A stretch of DNA of 46,668 nt, taken from Gammaproteobacteria bacterium. Its GTDB lineage: Bacteria; Pseudomonadota; Gammaproteobacteria; Legionellales; Legionellaceae. Below the pieces are notes generated by a model that did no database searches, had not been told where the DNA came from, and saw only the letters and a program-made list of their open reading frames with translations. Below are positions 9,640 through 17,955 of the stretch, piece by piece. Within the stretch, counting starts at the first letter, position 1, and each line of letters starts with the position of its first letter. The position numbers and the translations under genes are program-made. The DNA is taken from positions 1 through 46,668 of the forward strand of contig JABDAB010000007.1 in the NCBI GenBank assembly GCA_013289415.1, read 5' to 3'.

Positions 9640-10329
9640 TTAAACAATGGGTTGTTTGTCGTACAGGGTTACGGTGAAGCCCAATGGGTTTTGATCCCAA
9701 TCCTGTAGGCTGCGTTTCTTTTGGCTTAGTTCCCAGCCCATCACCGTTCGCCATTCCTCGTTTTTTTCAACTTTATTGTCTGCCGTGTTAATGGTATGAG
9801 TGGTAAAACGCACATCCAACAAGTTGTCGCTCGATGACAACTTCGCAATCGAGTGGATCGTGACCGTCACATAATGATGTTGCCCCAACACCTTGATAGG
9901 GCTTTCAGGATTTAGTTCGGGACGAATATGTTGATCAATCTGCAATACAATGGGTGGAGCGCTCATCGACAACAGATTTTTATAGGGCGCATTGATGTTT
10001 AAAAAATTATAGGACTCCTTGTCGGTCACGTAATTGCTGGCAAAGTGGCGAACCATCGCCCAGTTACTGGAGAGTGATTGCGCGTTTAACCGGGTTGGTG
10101 TAGTGACTTCGCCTGTACGTTTATCCATTAAGGCTAAAAATGGCTGCACGGTTTCACGCGTCACCAAGGTGGTCACACACAGCACAGTTGCTGCAAGGCA
10201 GACAAACAGTCCCAAACACATGGCGCGGTACAGATTGATTTGCTTGTCTTTGGTCAATAACATGTCGTCATGCCAGCTGGCAGCATTCGCATAATAATCA
10301 CCCTCTTTTACCAAGACTGCGGTACTCAT
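9640..10329 (-). CDS. virB8: VirB8 inner-membrane assembly factor
   Basis: Bitopic protein that nucleates T4SS assembly. A short cytoplasmic N-terminus is followed by one membrane segment at about residues 33-53 (AMCLGLFVCLAATVLCVTTLV). A periplasmic NTF2-like domain follows, with VRHFASNYVTDKESYNF and the late block ENEEWRTVMGWELS. The chosen ATG at 10329 is preceded by AGAAGG 9 nt upstream; the ORF could start at 10353. It lies 26 bp after virB6. Confidence 0.93.
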   Translation of the reverse strand: MSTAVLVKEGDYYANAASWHDDMLLTKDKQINLYRAMCLGLFVCLAATVLCVTTLVTRETVQPFLALMDKRTGEVTTPTRLNAQSLSSNWAMVRHFASNYVTDKESYNFLNINAPYKNLLSMSAPPIVLQIDQHIRPELNPESPIKVLGQHHYVTVTIHSIAKLSSSDNLLDVRFTTHTINTADNKVEKNEEWRTVMGWELSQKKRSLQDWDQNPLGFTVTLYDKQPIV

Positions 10330-10355
10330 CAAGTTTTTCCTTCTGTTATTCATGA

Positions 10356-11393
10356 TTAAAATAGTCCCCCACTGGCACGTTTCGCGCGCGCAGCCTCATC
10401 CTGTTGTTGTCGCACGCCTGCACGTTGTTGGATGTGTTCCATCAGTTTTTGCTGGCGTTGACTAAAGCTTCCTTTAGCAGCATTAACCCCTTTGCTGACA
10501 CGAGAGCCGACACTTCCCATGGCGCGACCGGCCTGACTCGTCATGCGCCCAGGACTTGCTATAGCCAATGATGACGTCAGAGATGCGGCCTTTTCAGGAA
10601 TAACTTTAAACAAATAAAAGCTCAAAATACCGCATACGAGATACAGGACGATTCCCACAAAATCAGGCGCTTTAGATGATGCAAAGGCCGTGCTGCTGAC
10701 GTTCAGGCACAATTTTGCAAGTGTTGAGGTGAGCAATAAAACACAACCTACAAAGACAGGAACCAATGCTTTGTTGATTATTTCTTTAATCCAGCTTTCG
10801 GTTAGCCCTTTAGTGCCATTAAAAAGATGCATCATGATGAAGTACGGCGCTAATACCAGTAAAACAGCCAAATAAAATTTGGAAATGATAATTAATCCCA
10901 TGGCTATCAATGTGAATAAACACGTGGCAATCAGCAACGCTATCGCTCCTAGCAAGCAGGTCACGACACCTTTAATCGAAAAGGACATGTTGCCGAGCAG
11001 TTCAAAACTTTTTTTCATGCCATCGACAAAAATCTCGTTCAATGAACCATGTGAGCCATTGATTTTTGATAGCAACATGTTGGATATGGCTAGCGGTTCG
11101 TTCGTGGCCACGTTATAAATTAAGATGTAAAAAATATTCCAGTTGGTTGCCAGTGTGAATACAAAGCAGACTTTAATTAAATGCGTTACTGCATCACTGA
11201 TGGGGATGTCGTGGAATTTAACCTGATAAAAAAAATAAATAACGTACAGAGTGAGCACCGAGGTCATAAGTCCACTGACTATCCAATGATCAGCAATGGC
11301 TTTATAACCCGTTTCAATAAAATTGGCCGTGATTTCATCAACGATGCTCAACACATCGTTAATGAAATTATCCAGAGTCAAATGATAGGCCAT
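10356..11393 (-). CDS. virB6: VirB6 polytopic inner-membrane channel protein
   Basis: 345-residue membrane protein of the TrbL/VirB6 family, thought to line the substrate path. There are about six hydrophobic segments: residues ~40-58 (SGLMTSVLTLYVIYFFYQV), ~70-95, ~140-190 (two segments around LLGAIALLIATCLFTLIAM), ~200-240 and ~255-275. The C-terminal 70 residues are basic and rich in Gln/Ala (SFSQRQQKLMEHIQQRAGVR), as usual for VirB6 tails facing the cytoplasm. ATG at 11393 follows the virB7 stop by 3 bp. Confidence 0.9.
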   Translation of the reverse strand: MAYHLTLDNFINDVLSIVDEITANFIETGYKAIADHWIVSGLMTSVLTLYVIYFFYQVKFHDIPISDAVTHLIKVCFVFTLATNWNIFYILIYNVATNEPLAISNMLLSKINGSHGSLNEIFVDGMKKSFELLGNMSFSIKGVVTCLLGAIALLIATCLFTLIAMGLIIISKFYLAVLLVLAPYFIMMHLFNGTKGLTESWIKEIINKALVPVFVGCVLLLTSTLAKLCLNVSSTAFASSKAPDFVGIVLYLVCGILSFYLFKVIPEKAASLTSSLAIASPGRMTSQAGRAMGSVGSRVSKGVNAAKGSFSQRQQKLMEHIQQRAGVRQQQDEAARAKRASGGLF

Positions 11394-11396
11394 ATG

Positions 11397-11540
11397 CTAC
11401 CCTTTATACCAAGTGTTAACGTTAACCCGATCTTTGCAGCGCAAGGGATCACATGGAGATTTCAGTTCCGGACGTGTTGTCGCACACGCGCCCAACAAAA
11501 GAATACTTAGCACCACGATGCCCTTAATTAACTTACTCAT
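11397..11540 (-). CDS. virB7: VirB7-like outer-membrane lipoprotein
   Basis: A 47-residue gene on the minus strand. Its product begins MSKLIKGIVVLSILLLGAC, which is a lipoprotein signal with lipobox LLGAC and lipidation at Cys19. After it come TTRPELKSPCDPLRCKDRV and NVNTWYKG. VirB7 is the small lipoprotein that anchors VirB9 at the outer membrane, often through a disulfide; two further Cys residues are available here. The start has GAGGG 7 nt upstream and overlaps the preceding gene by one base (TAATG). Position between virB5 and virB6/virB8, size and lipobox all fit. Confidence 0.85.
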   Translation of the reverse strand: MSKLIKGIVVLSILLLGACATTRPELKSPCDPLRCKDRVNVNTWYKG

Positions 11541-11707
11541 TATTTCCCTCTCCATGCAAAAAATGTTTGAAGATCCGTTTTATCCTCTGCCTGCTGTTGT
11601 CTGTTCTGATACTCGTCATGCACTGCCTTGATGGATAACCCCAGTACAAACACCATGAAAATGGCCATAACGATCTGCTTTACCTGTTTTTCCAGTTTGT
11701 TGCTCAT
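11540..11707 (-). CDS. small single-membrane-span protein in the T4SS operon
   Basis: A 55-residue protein: MSNKLEKQVKQ, then one hydrophobic span (IVMAIFMVFVLGLSIKAV), then a polar, Gln-rich tail ending FFAWRGK. I do not recognise a family. I chose ATG at 11707 because AAAGAGATGAG precedes it and the earlier start would overlap virB5. Its stop overlaps the virB7 start (TAATG). Lvh-type loci carry a small lvr gene in this neighbourhood, so it may be an accessory subunit of the inner-membrane complex; this is inference from position. Confidence 0.7.
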   Translation of the reverse strand: MSNKLEKQVKQIVMAIFMVFVLGLSIKAVHDEYQNRQQQAEDKTDLQTFFAWRGK

Positions 11708-11726
11708 CTCTTTTCCCCTCTTTAGG

Positions 11727-12449
11727 TTAGTGCCACTTAAAAAAATCACTTGTCCACTTCGCATCAGACACCTCTTGTTGCGCTTGTAGACTGGTTAATT
11801 GCGCGCTGACTGCATTGGATTTAATTTGATATGCCATAAGCTTGGCTTCCTCTATCTGTATACGCGCAATTAAATCCAGCGTTGCTTTTTGATTGGGGCT
11901 TTTTTCGATTTCCGCTTGAAGCTTTTCAATCATGAGCAATTCCGCATCAACATTGTTGTAGGCCAGCGTATTGCTGGCACGCGATGCAACGGTTGCCTTA
12001 GACAGCAAATCAAATAATCTGGCTTGCTCTGAATTTTTAGAATCGGCGTAAACCTTATCGGAACTGACTATAGGGAACTCACGTTCGATTTCCTTGGCCA
12101 ATGCAGTTAAAGCATCACTACTCCCAGATTGATGGCTATTCAACAAGCTGTTCCAGTCTTTACCTGTGTGCTGCCACGAATTTAAAGTTGGATTGTCAAA
12201 TGAACCATAGCCATAATGGCCTTTCATCAGTTTTTGGGTGTCTTCCAGAAGCTGTTTTTGTTCGCTCAAGGCTTTTAGTTGCCCGGTTGAGTTATTCCCC
12301 ATGATGGTTGATTGCGTGGCCATTTCTGTTAATTTGTCAGTTAATAGCGAAAATATCTTTCCCAAATCAAAGGCTGATTCGGCACTAGCCACCATGGATT
12401 GGGAAACAAATAATGCAGCGATAATGAGTTGTTTTTTGAACATTTTCAT
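11727..12449 (-). CDS. virB5: VirB5 pilus-tip/minor pilin protein
   Basis: 240-residue secreted periplasmic protein of the VirB5/TrbJ type. It has a signal peptide (MKMFKKQLIIAALFVSQSM, cleavage near VASAES) followed by long amphipathic helices. These include TDKLTEMATQSTIMGNNSTG and the C-terminal coiled region EEAKLMAYQIKSNAVSAQLT. ATG at 12449 overlaps the virB4 stop as ATGA, with GGGAG upstream, so I prefer it to the ORF start at 12464. VirB5 proteins sit at the tip of the T-pilus; the role here is by homology and position. Confidence 0.85.
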   Translation of the reverse strand: MKMFKKQLIIAALFVSQSMVASAESAFDLGKIFSLLTDKLTEMATQSTIMGNNSTGQLKALSEQKQLLEDTQKLMKGHYGYGSFDNPTLNSWQHTGKDWNSLLNSHQSGSSDALTALAKEIEREFPIVSSDKVYADSKNSEQARLFDLLSKATVASRASNTLAYNNVDAELLMIEKLQAEIEKSPNQKATLDLIARIQIEEAKLMAYQIKSNAVSAQLTSLQAQQEVSDAKWTSDFFKWH

Positions 12450-15178
12450 GCGCATTGCTCCCATTGTTTGTCAAACTCCGCCTTCATGCGGGTGAAGTCA
12501 TTCCCAAACCGTGTTTGTAAGCGTCGATTGAGTTGGGTGTAACGTGGCAGCCAATTTTCAGGATTGTCACCAACCCGCGCACGGATTTCGTCCAGCAACA
12601 ACACGCGGGCTAAATTGGCTGACAAAACGGAGATATCATCGTCCATCCCGTTTAAATTCAAACGCGCCATTACGCTGCTATTGCCCTGCTTTAGAAGAAA
12701 ATAATGCCCATCCATAGCCGGCAATTCTTTTTGAATCACCAAGAATTCTTTTTCACTTAAATTAAATTGTCGATAGTGATCCCATTCTGCTTTGCTGTTG
12801 GCAAAAAATACCTGCGTGCTGGCTTCACGAGCAATGGATGCTCCGGCGGCACTGGTGCCCAAATCTTCCGGGCTTTGCGTATCCATAATGACCGCCATGT
12901 TATTTTTGCGCGGTGTCTTACTCCAGTCCTTTAATTGCTCCTGAAAGATCGGATCAGTTAATGCCTTCCACCCTTCTGGAATAAAGACCGCCGTGGGTGA
13001 TGAATCAAGGCAATCGCCCAAGCGATGAAACATGTACATCAATGCCGGTGTGCTGACATCCATAAACTCAGGCTTTAATAAATTACCAATGTCTTGACCT
13101 GAGATACGGTTATTAATGGCAAAATTATCGCTGTCATTATCAAAGAGCCACGCGTGCTGGCCGTCTGAATGCCAGCGATCAAAGCGTTCTCTCAAACTGC
13201 TAGGTTTATTTGCACCAAAAAACGGGGCAATGTGACGATAAATACGCAGAGCATGATCCAGTTCATAAGCACCATGGACGGCCTTTTCAATGATTTTTTC
13301 ATCAGCAACCATCAAGGGTGCCGTGGTGCTTAATAATTTTTTCAGTAACAACACATTAAACGCCCTGTTTTCAGCCGTGTCCGGCAATTGCAGTGGTGCC
13401 ATACCGGATGGAATGCCCGGCTGTATCACGTTGTAACTGCCGCCAAGGGCGCGAACAATGATTTCCATGCCACGGTCTTTATCAAACACATACCGCCAGC
13501 CACCGTACTTGGTTGTGAAGGCCAAAAAGGCTGACAACAACAAGGTTTTACCAGAGCCCATCGGTCCGATAAAAATACTGTTACCAACCTGCTCGACATG
13601 AAAATTGAAAAAAAACGAAGTACCACTGACTGTTTCCAGTACCGTGACTGCATCGCCCCAATGATTGCCTGTCGCCTGCCCTGTGGGGTAATTATGTAAA
13701 TTGGCAAGCCCTGCCATGTTTAACGAACTAATCAGAGACTCGCGTATTTTATAACTGTGATTGCCTGGTAATTGCGCCCAGAATGCCAGTTCAACGCCCT
13801 GCTCTTCACGAACTGTAATGAGGCCTGCTTCCTGATTCAGCCTGCTTTCAACCTCATAAACCGCTTTATTTAGGGCAGTAACATCATCTGCAATCACACA
13901 AATACTCAAGTGGTGTTCGCCATAGGCCGCTCTGCCTGATTTAACATCCTCTATTGCCAAACTGAGCTCGCCTGCCAATAAAATGGAGTCATCCGTTTGC
14001 TCCATCTTGCGTTGTTGTTTTTCAAGCTCATCTTTCGCGCGCTGATTGTGCTTGAAATAAAAACTCTGGGTCGTGATTAATTCGCAATTCACGCTTAACA
14101 AAACATCCAGCAACGTGGCATGGGTTTCATCCGGGTATTCTTTCAAAGACAACATGGCGGCAAACCGATTTTGTCCATCAGGCGATGTCACCTGAACAAT
14201 GCCACGGCGCTTGGCGAAATGATGGGCTTTATAGGGCAGATAGGTATTGAGTGCCTGCATCGGTGCGTTGATCTGACGCGATTCCAAATTTACCAATTCG
14301 GATAAAAAGCCAAGCAAGGTGGAACCCTTGTCTTCATTGGTAGACAATCTGCAGCAGTTATTGCTCTTAAACAGGCTCATCAGACGAGTGCTTTGATCAT
14401 CGAGCTTTTTTAAAGCCTGGCTGTAAAACACGCTGTTGTTATTAGATCTCTTATGATTAATTAAGTTGGTTTTAAATTTAGGTGCCTTATGCAGCAACAC
14501 GATATAAATACTGTTCTGGTAACGCGGCTTCTCATTTAATGCATCTCGATAGCGACCATTAAATGCCCTCGCATAATCATTGGTGTACTCACTCGCAGGA
14601 AATGGCGCGTGTTTCCCTTTGATGGTGTAAAAACTAATGGCTAATTCAGGGGTTGCCATTTGATAGAGAACGCGGTTTCGCAGGCTTTTATTCACATCCA
14701 GCGTGATGTCATCTTCGGTATGAAATGCAAAACCATCAAGGGTTACGACCTGTAATAACTCCCCTTTTCTGGTCATGACCGTATGATTATTCATCAGACG
14801 CGTCCATGGTAGGTGCTTTGCAACCGGGCGTTCTTTTATGCCTGACTTGAGCTTTATTTTATTTAACGGGGTATAGCTGCTGACATCATCCTTAAGACTT
14901 TTAGGACAATGAATCATGTTTGCCACGTGCATCTTCAAAGCCTTGTCTTCACGCAACGATAAAATCATCATGATTAAATGGCCGAGGGTCAAAGCACCCA
15001 ATGCAATCGGTATCGACCACATGTTTTTTGTGGTGGCGTAGCTGGTTATCATCAGCATGGAAAAAACCGCGATATTGCTTATCGCAAAACCAAACGGCAC
15101 GCCCATAATTCGGGTATCCTTGGTCATGCCCTTGGCCAGTAAGTCGGGTTGAAGAATATAATGTTTGTTGTTTTGCAT
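12446..15178 (-). CDS. virB4: VirB3-VirB4 fusion, T4SS ATPase
   Basis: About 910 residues in a single open frame. The first ~95 residues are VirB3-like: TRIMGVPFGFAISNIAVFSM and a second hydrophobic span WSIPIALGALTLGHLIMMIL. The rest is VirB4 (CagE_TrbE family). Walker A GPMGSGKTL lies near residue 541 (counted from GTG at 15190). The Walker B region near 735 reads AVFIPEGWKAL, with Pro where Asp is usual but with Glu kept. The block RKNNMAVIMDTQSPEDL follows. VirB4 energises pilus biogenesis and substrate transfer. The start is ATG 15178 or GTG 15190. In the L. pneumophila Lvh cluster, as I recall, B3 and B4 are separate genes; fusions are known in Campylobacter/Helicobacter-type systems. 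Confidence 0.93.
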   Translation of the reverse strand: MQNNKHYILQPDLLAKGMTKDTRIMGVPFGFAISNIAVFSMLMITSYATTKNMWSIPIALGALTLGHLIMMILSLREDKALKMHVANMIHCPKSLKDDVSSYTPLNKIKLKSGIKERPVAKHLPWTRLMNNHTVMTRKGELLQVVTLDGFAFHTEDDITLDVNKSLRNRVLYQMATPELAISFYTIKGKHAPFPASEYTNDYARAFNGRYRDALNEKPRYQNSIYIVLLHKAPKFKTNLINHKRSNNNSVFYSQALKKLDDQSTRLMSLFKSNNCCRLSTNEDKGSTLLGFLSELVNLESRQINAPMQALNTYLPYKAHHFAKRRGIVQVTSPDGQNRFAAMLSLKEYPDETHATLLDVLLSVNCELITTQSFYFKHNQRAKDELEKQQRKMEQTDDSILLAGELSLAIEDVKSGRAAYGEHHLSICVIADDVTALNKAVYEVESRLNQEAGLITVREEQGVELAFWAQLPGNHSYKIRESLISSLNMAGLANLHNYPTGQATGNHWGDAVTVLETVSGTSFFFNFHVEQVGNSIFIGPMGSGKTLLLSAFLAFTTKYGGWRYVFDKDRGMEIIVRALGGSYNVIQPGIPSGMAPLQLPDTAENRAFNVLLLKKLLSTTAPLMVADEKIIEKAVHGAYELDHALRIYRHIAPFFGANKPSSLRERFDRWHSDGQHAWLFDNDSDNFAINNRISGQDIGNLLKPEFMDVSTPALMYMFHRLGDCLDSSPTAVFIPEGWKALTDPIFQEQLKDWSKTPRKNNMAVIMDTQSPEDLGTSAAGASIAREASTQVFFANSKAEWDHYRQFNLSEKEFLVIQKELPAMDGHYFLLKQGNSSVMARLNLNGMDDDISVLSANLARVLLLDEIRARVGDNPENWLPRYTQLNRRLQTRFGNDFTRMKAEFDKQWEQCA

Positions 15179-15191
15179 GACAGTACCCACG

Positions 15192-15497
15192 TTATCTCAT
15201 TGTGCCAGCCAAGGCTGACATGACGGCTGGAACCGCAACCATTGCCGCTGTGACTAAAATAGGTTTAGCCACTTCAGACCATTCTTTTTGCCCTTGATTG
15301 ACTTGCCATAAACGAAACATGATTTGCAGTCCTAAAACGGCCAATGCAACACTGATTAACGTTGATGAAACCCATCTTGTGGCGTTATTGAGTGCGGGTA
15401 GTTCATCGGCAAGGACTGCCGTTGACACAAGATTTAACCCGATGAATCCAACGGCACTTGTGGTTTTTCTGTAAAGCGCCTGCGATTTTTTTAACAT
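15192..15497 (-). CDS. virB2: VirB2 major pilin
   Basis: 101-residue pilin precursor. A long signal peptide (to about residue 31, ending STAVLADE) is followed by two hydrophobic helices (WVSSTLISVALAVLGLQIMF and AKPILVTAAMVAVPAVMSAL) separated by a polar loop (QGQKEWSE). That is the VirB2/TrbC layout. A strong ribosome site (GAAGAGGAAAA) precedes ATG at 15497. It is the first structural gene of the secretion operon and is followed 13 bp later by the virB3-virB4 fusion. Confidence 0.92.
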   Translation of the reverse strand: MLKKSQALYRKTTSAVGFIGLNLVSTAVLADELPALNNATRWVSSTLISVALAVLGLQIMFRLWQVNQGQKEWSEVAKPILVTAAMVAVPAVMSALAGTMR

Positions 15498-15688
15498 GAT
15501 TTTTCCTCTTCCACATTGATTGACACAGCATGCTGTCGTTCTGAAAAGATTTTGAATTTATTCAACCGAGCTTCCAGTCTCAGTTTGGCCTCTTGCCGTG
15601 CTTGTGCTGCCAATTCTGGCAACAAGATCTGCAACTCCGAAGGCTGAACCGATAGGTATATATTTTTACAATGCATGTGAACGTCCAA
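15491..15688 (-). CDS. 65-aa protein of unknown function upstream of virB2
   Basis: Small protein (VQPSELQILLPELAAQARQEA, then KLRLEARLNKFKIFSERQHA), predicted mostly helical and charged. I chose TTG at 15688 because AAAGGGGGG lies at ideal spacing; an internal ATG at 15676 is possible. It occupies the place where lvrC, a CsrA paralogue, lies in L. pneumophila, but it shows no CsrA sequence. Stop overlaps the virB2 start by 7 nt, so coupling is likely. Function unknown. Confidence 0.65.
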   Translation of the reverse strand: MDVHMHCKNIYLSVQPSELQILLPELAAQARQEAKLRLEARLNKFKIFSERQHAVSINVEEEKSC

Positions 15689-15744
15689 TTTATTCCCCCC
15701 TTTTTTTAATGTATTTTGATATGCGTTGACTGAATGATGACAAA

Positions 15745-16227
15745 TCACATACCTAACATTTTTTTTATGGTCATGAGGTTCGTATCCCCAACCGCTGTTA
15801 CTGTTAATACCGCTCCCTCTTTTTTCCGCGCATAAATGTGTTCTATTTTCTTGAACTGCTTACAAAAACCGATGAATTCCGGCAGTGTCGGTGGGAAAAC
15901 GTTGTTTTCCCGGCATAACTCAATCGCCTTGTTTACCTGCTCATCGTTGAATCTCGCTAACCCCTGCAACCATTCATTTTTAGTGAATGCCAAAAAATCA
16001 TCGTTCTTAAATGAACTCCGCCATACATGCCCATAGAATGCGGCAAACTTTAAAAACAACCGATCAATACACTTGGCATTCTGGCCTGTTGCGACTGAAG
16101 GCAATAACGTTTCCCGCGAGTTGCTGGCAGGCTTCTGGTTCAGGCTCAAACTCTGTACCGGCCTTACAGGACTCCCAGAAACTATCCCGGGTTCGACTTT
16201 CAACATGATTTGTTTGATTGGCTGCAT
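15745..16227 (-). CDS. lvrB: LvrB-like protein, replication-protein-P-like domain
   Basis: 160 residues from ATG 16227. The conserved part starts around residue 60 (CIDRLFLKFAAFYGHVW) and contains LQGLARFNDEQVNKAIELCR and FPPTLPEFIGFCKQ. This pattern resembles phage replication protein P / DnaT-type helicase-loader C-terminal helices. It overlaps the upstream lvrA-like gene by ~160 nt in another frame. The first ~55 residues may not be translated if an internal start is used. The LvrB name is from position before virB2 in an Lvh-like locus and is moderately sure. Confidence 0.7.
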   Translation of the reverse strand: MQPIKQIMLKVEPGIVSGSPVRPVQSLSLNQKPASNSRETLLPSVATGQNAKCIDRLFLKFAAFYGHVWRSSFKNDDFLAFTKNEWLQGLARFNDEQVNKAIELCRENNVFPPTLPEFIGFCKQFKKIEHIYARKKEGAVLTVTAVGDTNLMTIKKMLGM

Positions 16228-16972
16228 GATTGCCTTCTTGTAAATCTTCAAAATCCACTTCATCTTCCCAGCACTGTTGTGCTAGCCAGTTAGCAGGGTA
16301 TTTCCATGGTGCAACCCACAAACCACGAGCACGCTGGATGCCATGAAACTGGATTTGCTCTTGCAATGCAGTTGTGATGCGTGACAGCAAGTCTCTGGTA
16401 AGCTCGAGCAGTTGAAATTGTTCCCAAGCCTTTTGTTTTGATTTTTTCAGAGGGTATAACGCCCAAAAGTTTTCAAAATTTTGAGAAAAATAAATATATA
16501 AACTATCTTTTAGAGGCATGGCGGCTTTTGCACAATTTGTCATGGCGTGATTACCAGCCAAATTACCATTAGATTCACACCCAGCAAGGATTTCAGCTTG
16601 TTTAAAACTGGCGGTTTCACGTGGCGGGTTTGTGGCGGCTTTATTTTGGTTGGAATAACCCTGTGAGATCAAAATACAGCGCACAACCAACCTTTTTTCC
16701 AACGATTCAATGCATAATAACCCAGCCCGCTCAAGGGATTTCACTGCCCGTCTGACTTGATCTTTGCTCGGGCTACCACTGGCAATCCCTTGATGTGGTT
16801 CCACGTACAACGCTTCTGTGAGCGATTGATAGCTGATGCCACGCTTGATACCAACCATCCCCGTTTGATAGTCCACATACGGACGTATCCCACGCAGGTA
16901 GCAAAGCTGTTGCATGTGGGATAGCCCATTCAAAGCGGATAGTTCATCGATGCTAATTGTCATATGATTCAT
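16064..16972 (-). CDS. lvrA: LvrA-like winged-helix protein
   Basis: 302 residues from ATG 16972 (AAGGTG upstream); an earlier start at 17026 would add 18 residues. The N-terminal part (TISIDELSALNGLSHMQQLC, then YQSLTEALYVEP, PSKDQVRRAVKSLERAGLL) looks like a winged-helix DNA-binding or replication-initiation domain. The middle section (FENFWALYPLKKSKQKAWEQ, then GLWVAPWKYPANWLAQQCW) is the FWxxYPxKxxKxxA motif common in phage/plasmid replication-associated proteins. It is the first gene of the T4SS operon, so a regulator or a replication/transfer accessory role is likely. The LvrA name rests on position. Confidence 0.7.
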   Translation of the reverse strand: MNHMTISIDELSALNGLSHMQQLCYLRGIRPYVDYQTGMVGIKRGISYQSLTEALYVEPHQGIASGSPSKDQVRRAVKSLERAGLLCIESLEKRLVVRCILISQGYSNQNKAATNPPRETASFKQAEILAGCESNGNLAGNHAMTNCAKAAMPLKDSLYIYFSQNFENFWALYPLKKSKQKAWEQFQLLELTRDLLSRITTALQEQIQFHGIQRARGLWVAPWKYPANWLAQQCWEDEVDFEDLQEGNHAANQTNHVESRTRDSFWESCKAGTEFEPEPEACQQLAGNVIAFSRNRPECQVY

Positions 16973-17071
16973 GGCAGACACACCTTGAAGACTTCTTTTT
17001 GTGACTCTTTCATTTGCAGCATCCAATTAACAATATGCCGTTAAAAACCGGCCTGTCATGTACAGTAATTT

Positions 17072-17668
17072 CTAAAATTTGTACGCCAAATTTAAAGTAG
17101 CCAGTGCCGCGCGCTGTATGCCGAAGTGATTATCATCAGCCTCTTTGTTTCCGAATAAAGAAGCCTCCACACTAGTTGTTAGGTGTTTATTGATCTCATA
17201 ACTTGCCCCCACTCCAAATACAGGAACAATCCCATTATCAGAATCCCTTGCAATAGTGGTTTGACGATATTTTAAATCGATATCGGCATAGGATTGAGCC
17301 ACACCAACTAACCCATAGAGGTTGGTCGAATTATCTTCCGAGAGCGGGAGATACCCTTTTGCGACAACACTGAATGCATTTAGTTTGTAGTCGATCGCGA
17401 CGTTTTGATTATCATTTAATAGGTAAGTTGCTTTGAAAAAAGATGAATAACTGCCTTCGACGCCAAAATAACGATTAAAATTGTATCCAACAAACGCTCT
17501 ACCGCCAAACCCATTATCGTCTTGCATTTGAGCATCAGACACCTGTTCATAACCACTCAGTCCCGCACCTCCTCCAATGTATGCGCCGGGGGTTGCTGCA
17601 TTGGCTATGTTGCCAGTAGCGATAAGCAGTGCGGCAGTTGATAGAGCTATATTAACTACTTTATTCAT
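17072..17668 (-). CDS. outer-membrane beta-barrel protein (OmpA-like barrel)
   Basis: 198-residue outer-membrane barrel. It has a signal peptide (MNKVVNIALSTAALLIATG, cleavage near NANA), then alternating aromatic/polar strands typical of 8-stranded OmpA/OprF-like barrels: GAYIGGGAGLSGYEQ, GYNFNRYFGVEGSY, NLYGLVGVAQSY and a terminal ALATLNLAYKF ending in Phe. There is no periplasmic peptidoglycan domain. ATG at 17668 is chosen for its AAGGAAAG site. It lies downstream of and in the same direction as lvrA's upstream side, so it is transcribed separately from the T4SS. Function beyond a small barrel is unknown. Confidence 0.85.
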   Translation of the reverse strand: MNKVVNIALSTAALLIATGNIANAATPGAYIGGGAGLSGYEQVSDAQMQDDNGFGGRAFVGYNFNRYFGVEGSYSSFFKATYLLNDNQNVAIDYKLNAFSVVAKGYLPLSEDNSTNLYGLVGVAQSYADIDLKYRQTTIARDSDNGIVPVFGVGASYEINKHLTTSVEASLFGNKEADDNHFGIQRAALATLNLAYKF

Positions 17669-17955
17669 TTTCTTTCCTTCACAAAAAAAATCTATTTCAT
17701 CTAACAGTGCCCATTTGGAAATGGTCATTAAACACTGCACTCTTGTTTCTGAACATCGTTACAGAGACTTCATATTAACCCGCTATGGTAAATTTTTCAA
17801 TACTATTTTTACCATTATGGTTGTTTTTGTAATTTAAATTTAACCAATTCTAAGGATCTTCTATATCAAAATGTCTTTTACTGGCGTAAATCAGTAATAA
17901 AAACGAAGATTTTTTAACCATATTGGTATATCATCTTATTCATATAACCACTTGT

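Noticed and set aside
11397..11540. Apparent absence of VirB7 from the T4SS operon
   Set aside because: A 47-codon frame with a lipobox is present between the 55-aa gene and virB6.
17026..17072. tRNA-type attachment site beside the T4SS cluster
   Set aside because: No tRNA-like sequence or direct repeat was seen at either side of the operon.
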